A stretch of DNA of 64,000 nt from Streptomyces globosus (GTDB lineage Bacteria > Actinomycetota > Actinomycetes > Streptomycetales > Streptomycetaceae). Of this stretch, positions 59,426 through 64,000 are shown in pieces (positions within the stretch are counted from its first letter, which is position 1; each line of letters begins with the position of its first letter). Location of the stretch: contig NZ_CP030862.1 in NCBI RefSeq assembly GCF_003325375.1, positions 3,475,501 through 3,539,500 of the forward strand, given 5' to 3'. Under the pieces are notes generated by a model. That model saw nothing but the letters and a program-made list of their open reading frames with translations, did no database searches and was not told the DNA's origin. Both the position numbers and the translations under genes were made by a program.

Positions 59426-60337
59426 ATGGGCGAACCACCGATCGCATACATGCGGGACGACGGGCTCCGCGAGGTGCCCCGGCGCCACCTGGGCGACGAG
59501 GACGCCGCGCGCTGGGCTGCACTGCTGAGGCCCGGTCTGCGGCTCGTGCCCGGGGACACATGCAGGGACGCGGTGTCCGCGGCCGCGAGGCTCGGCGGGC
59601 TGCCGCGGCTGCCGGCCGGCGCCGCGTGGCCGACCGGTTCCGACGGGGATCCGCCGGCGTTCGTCGCGGAGGTGGACTGCGCGGCCCTGCCGGCCGGCGC
59701 GCTCGACGTACCGCTGCCCGCCGACGGCCTGCTCCTGTTCTTCGCCTCCGCGCCGCTGGAGGAGGACCCGTCCGGCCGGTTCCGGGCCGGGGCGGCGGGG
59801 CCGGCGCCCGGCCTCGTCGTCCACGTCCCCGCGGCGGCGTCCGCCGCCGAGTGCCCGGCCCCGCCCGGCGTCCCGGTGTTCCGGCCCGTGAACCTGGCCG
59901 CCGTTGCGGAACTGACCGCGCCGTTGCCGGACCATCCGCGCGTACGGCACGCCTTCGCCCTGCACGCGAACGAGGACCCCTACGACCATCCTGTGCACGG
60001 CTACGGCTTCCTGGACGAACTGGCCGAGTACGCCCACCGCTTCGAGCACAGGATCGGCGGCTACCCCGTGTGCGGCGGGCACCCCGAGTACGAGGCCGCT
60101 GCCCGCAGCGCCGGGAGCACGGCACCCGCCCTGCCGCACACCGCCGGTGCGCATGAGACGGAGCGGGCGCTGGAGTGGGTGCTGCTCGCCCAGTTCGCCT
60201 GCGACCCGGCCGAGGGGCTGCCGGCGCCGGCGGCAGCCGGCGGGCCGCCCCGGACCGGCCACCTCGTCTGGCTGATCCGCCGCGAGGACCTGGCCGCACG
60301 CCGGTTCGCCGCCGCCGTCCTCCTGCGCTGCTTCTGA
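59426..60337 (+). CDS. DUF1963 (YwqG-like) protein
   Basis: A 303-residue protein of the DUF1963/YwqG family (LGGLPRLPAGAAWPTGSDGD; FVAEVDCAALPA; GLLLFFAS; FEHRIGGYPVCGG). Function unknown. I choose the ATG at 59426 because the recognisable sequence starts there. A GTG at 59393 overlapping the previous stop by 4 nt is an alternative. No Shine-Dalgarno site is visible for either, so a leaderless start is possible (CATGAT six bases before the ATG). Confidence 0.8.
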   Translation: MGEPPIAYMRDDGLREVPRRHLGDEDAARWAALLRPGLRLVPGDTCRDAVSAAARLGGLPRLPAGAAWPTGSDGDPPAFVAEVDCAALPAGALDVPLPADGLLLFFASAPLEEDPSGRFRAGAAGPAPGLVVHVPAAASAAECPAPPGVPVFRPVNLAAVAELTAPLPDHPRVRHAFALHANEDPYDHPVHGYGFLDELAEYAHRFEHRIGGYPVCGGHPEYEAAARSAGSTAPALPHTAGAHETERALEWVLLAQFACDPAEGLPAPAAAGGPPRTGHLVWLIRREDLAARRFAAAVLLRCF

Positions 60338-60349
60338 CGTGCCGGCTCC

Positions 60350-61303
60350 TCAGGCCGCCCGTTCCACGTCCGCGTCCAGCGCCGCGAGCAGCCAGTCGTG
60401 CGCCGTGCCGGGGGTGGCGGCCGGGCGGCCGTCCCGGGGGCCCGCCACCTCGGCCACCAGCTCCCAGTAGCGGTCGAAGCGCGGGTCAGCGGCGAGCCGG
60501 TCGCGGAGCCGGCGGCGGAAGACGGTCCCGTCCCCGGTCCCGTACGCCGCCGCGTACGCCGCCACGAAGCAGTCGAGGGCCGCACCCGCGTACGGCGCCC
60601 GGCCGTTCCGCAGCGGCTCGGCGGCCAGCCCGTACGCCTCGGCCAGCCCCGCGTACAGCACCGCGGCGCGGGAACGCGCGTCGGCGCCGTGGACGGCGGG
60701 CTGGCAGGGCCGGGCGGCCGGGCACGGGCCGGTCACCAGGGCGTGCAGGCGGGCGAACGCCAGTACCTGCGCGGGCGCCGGGTCGGCCGGCGGCTGCGGC
60801 ACGGCGTGTTCCAGGAAGGCGGCGGTGGCCGGGGCCGGCATCCGCGGTGGCAGCCAGGCCCGCCAGAACCGCGCCAGCGCGTCCGTGGAGGGCGGTGCGG
60901 CCACCGCAGCGATCAGCCGGAGGCGGCCGGCCCGCTCCCGCGGCGGGCAGTCCTGCACCAGCCGGAGCCCGGCCTCGCGCCAGCGCAGCGCCGCCATCTG
61001 CTCCCCGAGCCGGCCCAGCCGGGCCGCGACGGCGTCCTCCAGCACCGCACCCGCACCGCCGTCCCCGGCCTCGTCCTCCAGGACGCGCCGCACCTCGGGC
61101 AGCGGCAGGTCCAGTGCGCGCAGCGCGCGGATCAGCCCCAGCCGGTCGAGCGCGCCGCTCCCGTACCGGCGGTGGCCCCCCGCACTGCGGGCGGTCTCCG
61201 GCAGCAGTCCGCGGTCGGAGTAGAAGCGGACGGTCTTCACGGTGGCGCCCGCGCGCTCGGCGAGTTCTCCGATGCTCCACAGGCCGTCCGCCGGACCGGG
61301 CAC
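60350..61303 (-). CDS. MerR-family regulator
   Basis: A 317-residue protein with an N-terminal MerR helix-turn-helix (WSIGELAERAGATVKTVRFY, then RSAGGHRRYGSGALDRL) and dimerisation helix. A C-terminal helical effector domain of about 190 residues has the VTGPCPAARPCQPAV cysteine pair. The divergent promoter at 61317-61347 has the 19-bp spacer that MerR proteins remodel, so its target is the hydrolase gene at 61406. GTG start at 61303. Ligand unknown. Confidence 0.87.
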   Translation of the reverse strand: MPGPADGLWSIGELAERAGATVKTVRFYSDRGLLPETARSAGGHRRYGSGALDRLGLIRALRALDLPLPEVRRVLEDEAGDGGAGAVLEDAVAARLGRLGEQMAALRWREAGLRLVQDCPPRERAGRLRLIAAVAAPPSTDALARFWRAWLPPRMPAPATAAFLEHAVPQPPADPAPAQVLAFARLHALVTGPCPAARPCQPAVHGADARSRAAVLYAGLAEAYGLAAEPLRNGRAPYAGAALDCFVAAYAAAYGTGDGTVFRRRLRDRLAADPRFDRYWELVAEVAGPRDGRPAATPGTAHDWLLAALDADVERAA

Positions 61304-61316
61304 GCGCGACCTCCAC

Positions 61317-61347
61317 TTGAAGCTCCATCAGGGGGAGTTCCTACGGT
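61317..61347 (+). promoter_or_regulatory. MerR-type promoter of the hydrolase gene
   Basis: TTGAAG (61317-61322), a 19-bp spacer and TACGGT (61342-61347). The 19-bp spacing and the internal dyad (GCTCC...GGAG) are hallmarks of promoters activated by MerR proteins. The divergent MerR gene starts 14 bp away. Confidence 0.75.
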
Positions 61348-61405
61348 ACCCGCGAGTCGTGCGCACGGACGCCGAAGGGCGTCACGAGGAGGCGAGGAGC
61401 GGACC

Positions 61406-62941
61406 ATGAACGCATTCATCCTGGTCGGGGGCATGTTCACCGGCAGCTGGATCTGGGAGGAGACGGCGGCGCGGCTGGCGGACGCGGGGGCGCGGGCACA
61501 TCCGGTGGAGCTCACCGGCCTCGGCGCGCGCCGCGCGGACTCCGGCCCCGGCACGGACCTGGAGGCCCACGTCGCGGACGTGCTGCGGGTGATCGATGCG
61601 ATCCCCGCCGGTGCCGGCCCGGACCTCGTGCTGGTGGGCCACGGCTACGGGGTGCACCCGGTGCTGGCCGCCGCCGATCGGCGGGCCGGCCGTATCGCCC
61701 GCCTCGTCTACCTCGACGCGGGCCCGGCGCGGGACGGGGCGCCGGCGCTGGCCGCCGTCCCGGACCGTGCCCTGCGCGAGAAGACGGCGGACGCCGGTGC
61801 GCAGGAGCGCGGCGGCGCGCTGGCGCCGCCCGCCGCGGCCGCGGAATGGCAGCGCTGGGGCAGCACCGCCGGCCTTTCGGGGCCGGCGCTGGACCGGCTG
61901 ACCCGGCTCGCCGCCCCGCAGCCGCTCGGCACCCTGCTGCAACCGCTGCGGCTGAGCGGAGCGGTGTCGCAGGTGCCGGCCACGGGCGTGCTGTGCACGG
62001 CTGGCGGAGCGGGCATCGACATGGTGCAGATGCAGGTCGGCCTCGGCGACCCGGCTCTGCAGGCCCTTGCCGAGCAGGGTGTCACGTTCTTCGAACTCGC
62101 CACCGGGCACTGGCCCATGCTGTCCCTGCCCGCCGAACTGGCGGCAGTCCTGCTGTCCGCGGCCGAGGGCGGCGGCCGCCGCCTCATCCCGGCATCCGGG
62201 GAACTCCCGCCGCACCTGCGTCCGTTCCTCTTCGCAGACCGTGAGCTGCCTGTCGTCCCGCGCGAACGCAGCGGTGCCGTCGACCTGTACGCGCCTGAGG
62301 GCGACGGTCCCCGCGGGGCGCGGCCGGCGGTCGTGTTCGTCCACGGCGGACCGGTGCCCGCCGGTGCACGGCCGACCCCGCGGGACTGGCCGGCGTTCAC
62401 CGGCTACGCCCGCCTCGCGGCCGGGCAGGGCCTGGTTGCGGCGACGGTCGACCACCGCCTGCACGGCACGGGTGACCACGCGCTCGCCGCGCAGGACGTC
62501 GCCGCGGCCGTGGACCGCGTACGGGCCGACCCGCGGGTCGACGCGGGCCGCGTCGCCCTGTGGTTCTTCTCGGGAGGCGGCCTCCTCTCCGCGGACTGGC
62601 TGCAGGCGCCGCCCCCGTGGCTCCGCTGCGCGGCCCTCACCTACCCGCTCCTCGCGCCGCCGCCCGCGTGGGCCATGCCCGGCGGCCGGTTCCGCCCCGC
62701 GGACGCGGTCCGCGAGGCGGGCAGCCTGCCGGTCGTCCTGACGCGGGCCGGCCGGGAGAGCCCCGAATTCGCCGCCACCGTCGAGGGCTTCCTGGTGGCG
62801 GCCCGGCGCTGCGGCGCGCACGTGGACGTGATCGACGTGCCGGACGGCCGCCACGGCTTCGAAACCCTGGACCGCACGGACACCGCCCGGGCGGCCGTCC
62901 ACCAGGCGGTCCGCACGGTCCGCGCGCACCTTGCCCGCTGA
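61406..62941 (+). CDS. Tandem alpha/beta hydrolase fusion
   Basis: A 511-residue protein with two alpha/beta-hydrolase halves. The first (residues 1-255, starting NAFILVGGMFTGSWIWEETA) has VGHGYG where the nucleophile elbow should read GHSxG, so the serine is replaced by glycine. The second (from about 285) retains HGGP, the elbow WFFSGGG with Ser, and the late DGRHGF histidine, in the dienelactone-hydrolase style. One half is thus probably catalytic and the other binding or regulatory. GAGGAG precedes the ATG at 61406. MerR-controlled. Confidence 0.85.
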   Translation: MNAFILVGGMFTGSWIWEETAARLADAGARAHPVELTGLGARRADSGPGTDLEAHVADVLRVIDAIPAGAGPDLVLVGHGYGVHPVLAAADRRAGRIARLVYLDAGPARDGAPALAAVPDRALREKTADAGAQERGGALAPPAAAAEWQRWGSTAGLSGPALDRLTRLAAPQPLGTLLQPLRLSGAVSQVPATGVLCTAGGAGIDMVQMQVGLGDPALQALAEQGVTFFELATGHWPMLSLPAELAAVLLSAAEGGGRRLIPASGELPPHLRPFLFADRELPVVPRERSGAVDLYAPEGDGPRGARPAVVFVHGGPVPAGARPTPRDWPAFTGYARLAAGQGLVAATVDHRLHGTGDHALAAQDVAAAVDRVRADPRVDAGRVALWFFSGGGLLSADWLQAPPPWLRCAALTYPLLAPPPAWAMPGGRFRPADAVREAGSLPVVLTRAGRESPEFAATVEGFLVAARRCGAHVDVIDVPDGRHGFETLDRTDTARAAVHQAVRTVRAHLAR

Positions 62942-63007
62942 CCCGGCGGGGGCGGAGGGCAAGGTGCGCGCGGGGCGGCCGGCACCGTCGCCGGCCCGGT
63001 CACAGCA

Positions 63008-64000
63008 CTAGGGAGCCACCTTCAGGAGCTTGTTCGCGGTGCCTGTGGAGGGGTTCTTCACCGCACCGCTGGTCGCCGCCGCGGACAGGGCCGCGGCGAT
63101 GTCCTCCGGAGTCGCCGACGGGTTGGCGGCCAGGTGGACCGCTGCGGCGCCGGCGGCGTGCGGGGCCGCCATCGACGTGCCGGATATCCGCTTGGTGGCG
63201 GTGTCGCTGTCGTGCCATGCCGAGGTGATCTCCGAGCCGGGCGCGTACAGGTCCACCACGGCGCCGAAGTTGGAGAACCCGGACTGCTCGTCGCCCTCGG
63301 TGGTGGAGGCGACCGTGATGGCCTCCGGGACGCGGGCCGGCGACTTCTGCCCCGCGTCCGCGGACTCGTTGCCGGCGGCGACCGCGAAGGTGACGCCGGC
63401 GGCGATGGCCCGCTTGACCGCGGCGTCGAGTGCCTCGTCCGCGCCGCCGCCGAGGCTCATGTTGGCGACCGACGGGCCGGAGTGGTTCTCGGTGACCCAG
63501 TCGATGCCCGCCACGACCTGCTCTGTGGTGCCGGACCCGTTGTCGTCCAGCACCCGCACGGCGACGACCTTGGCCTTCTTCGCGACCCCGTGCGCCGTTC
63601 CGGCGATGGTGCCGGCGACGTGGGTGCCGTGCCCGTTGCCGTCGTCCGCCGAACCGTCGTTGTCCACCGCGTCGAAGCCGTGGCTCGCCCGGCCGGCGAA
63701 GTCCTTGTGCGTGATCCTGACGCCGGTGTCGATGACGTAGGCGGTCACCCCCTCGCCGCCGCTGTCCGGGTACGTGTACGTGCGGTCACCTGCCGTCTCC
63801 GTCTGGTCGATCCGGTCCAGCCCCCAGGACGGCGGGTTCTGCTGGGTCTCGCTGATGGTGAAGCGCTTGTTCTGCACGACGGTGCCGACCGCGGGGTCGG
63901 CGGCGAGGCGCCGGGCCTCCGTCTCGGTGAGACCGGAGGCGGAGAAGCCGTTGACGGCGGAGCCGTAGGAGCGTTCCAGCCTGCCCCCGTACTTCTTCGC
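63008..64000 (-). CDS. Subtilisin-like serine protease (S8), partial
   Basis: The gene enters from the right edge; 330 codons plus the stop are visible. The peptidase inhibitor I9 propeptide end is visible (NGFSASGLTETEARRLAADP). Catalytic triad: Asp in AYVIDTGVR, His in GNGHGTHVAG, Ser in SGTSMAAPH, with the oxyanion Asn in AAGNES. Secreted S8 proteases of this kind (proteinase-K-like) are common in streptomycetes; the signal peptide lies outside the window. TAG stop at 63008-63010. Confidence 0.94.
   Translation of the reverse strand, partial: AKKYGGRLERSYGSAVNGFSASGLTETEARRLAADPAVGTVVQNKRFTISETQQNPPSWGLDRIDQTETAGDRTYTYPDSGGEGVTAYVIDTGVRITHKDFAGRASHGFDAVDNDGSADDGNGHGTHVAGTIAGTAHGVAKKAKVVAVRVLDDNGSGTTEQVVAGIDWVTENHSGPSVANMSLGGGADEALDAAVKRAIAAGVTFAVAAGNESADAGQKSPARVPEAITVASTTEGDEQSGFSNFGAVVDLYAPGSEITSAWHDSDTATKRISGTSMAAPHAAGAAAVHLAANPSATPEDIAAALSAAATSGAVKNPSTGTANKLLKVAP

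Overview
The window is high-GC DNA with almost exclusively G/C third codon positions, many GTG starts and ATGA/GTGA gene overlaps. Its gene content is typical of a Streptomyces chromosome: a CebEFG-like sugar importer, GH81, GH18 and GH6 secreted hydrolases, SpoIIE-type phosphatases, DUF3618/holin-X small proteins, and an N-acetylglutaminylglutamine amidotransferase. I place it as a Streptomyces chromosomal segment rich in accessory and carbohydrate-degrading genes. I saw no tRNA, rRNA, CRISPR array or intact insertion sequence.

Layout. 0-2 kb: the start of a cytochrome P450, a two-gene HTH/Clp-N unit behind two perfect TGTCAA-N6-TTGACA palindromes, and a fragment of gas-vesicle gene gvpK. 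2-11 kb: a beta-glucan utilisation locus with a GH1 beta-glucosidase, two ABC permeases, a lipoprotein binding protein, a divergent secreted GH81 endo-beta-1,3-glucanase and a LacI repressor. Three TGAGAGCGCTC(T/C)C(A/T) boxes tie the locus together. 11-20 kb: a DCC-family thiol oxidoreductase, an SPFH/NfeD pair, the N-acetylglutaminylglutamine amidotransferase (possibly with an overlapping 30-residue ORF), an S9 peptidase and an orphan sensor kinase. 20-27 kb: galT-galK, small membrane proteins, a CE1758/CE1759-type flavin oxidoreductase pair, a GyrB-like ATPase and a carboxylate-amine ligase. 28-41 kb: HEAT-repeat proteins, AraC and LysR (dead) regulators, a GH18 chitinase behind a DasR-like element, GPP34, Gfo/Idh, adenosine deaminase, a GH6 cellulase, a broken pectate lyase and a phosphatase.

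The most novel part is 42.1-48.7 kb, which reads as an undescribed ribosomally synthesised and modified peptide (RiPP) locus. A 39-residue precursor carries four perfect tandem AVVHNR hexapeptides and no cysteine. A 13-bp hairpin separates it from a gene for a leader-binding plus YcaO-domain protein. An MFS exporter, a GNAT acetyltransferase and a LuxR-type regulator lacking the phospho-acceptor aspartate follow in overlapping frames. A DUF885 metallopeptidase comes next. The peptide, its modification and its role are unknown. The core lacks the Cys/Ser/Thr residues that canonical azoline-forming YcaO enzymes use.

48.7-64 kb is ordinary accessory and housekeeping content: a glycosyltransferase, a PfkB kinase, holin-X/DUF3618 proteins, a PAS-SpoIIE phosphatase, Sua5, a WYL regulator divergent from an epoxide hydrolase, a BtrH-like protein, and a MerR regulator divergent from a twin-domain alpha/beta hydrolase whose promoter has the MerR-type 19-bp spacer. 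A subtilisin-like protease runs off the right edge. Several decayed genes (gvpK, Asp/Glu racemase, LysR, pectate lyase) show that this segment has been losing and rearranging genes.
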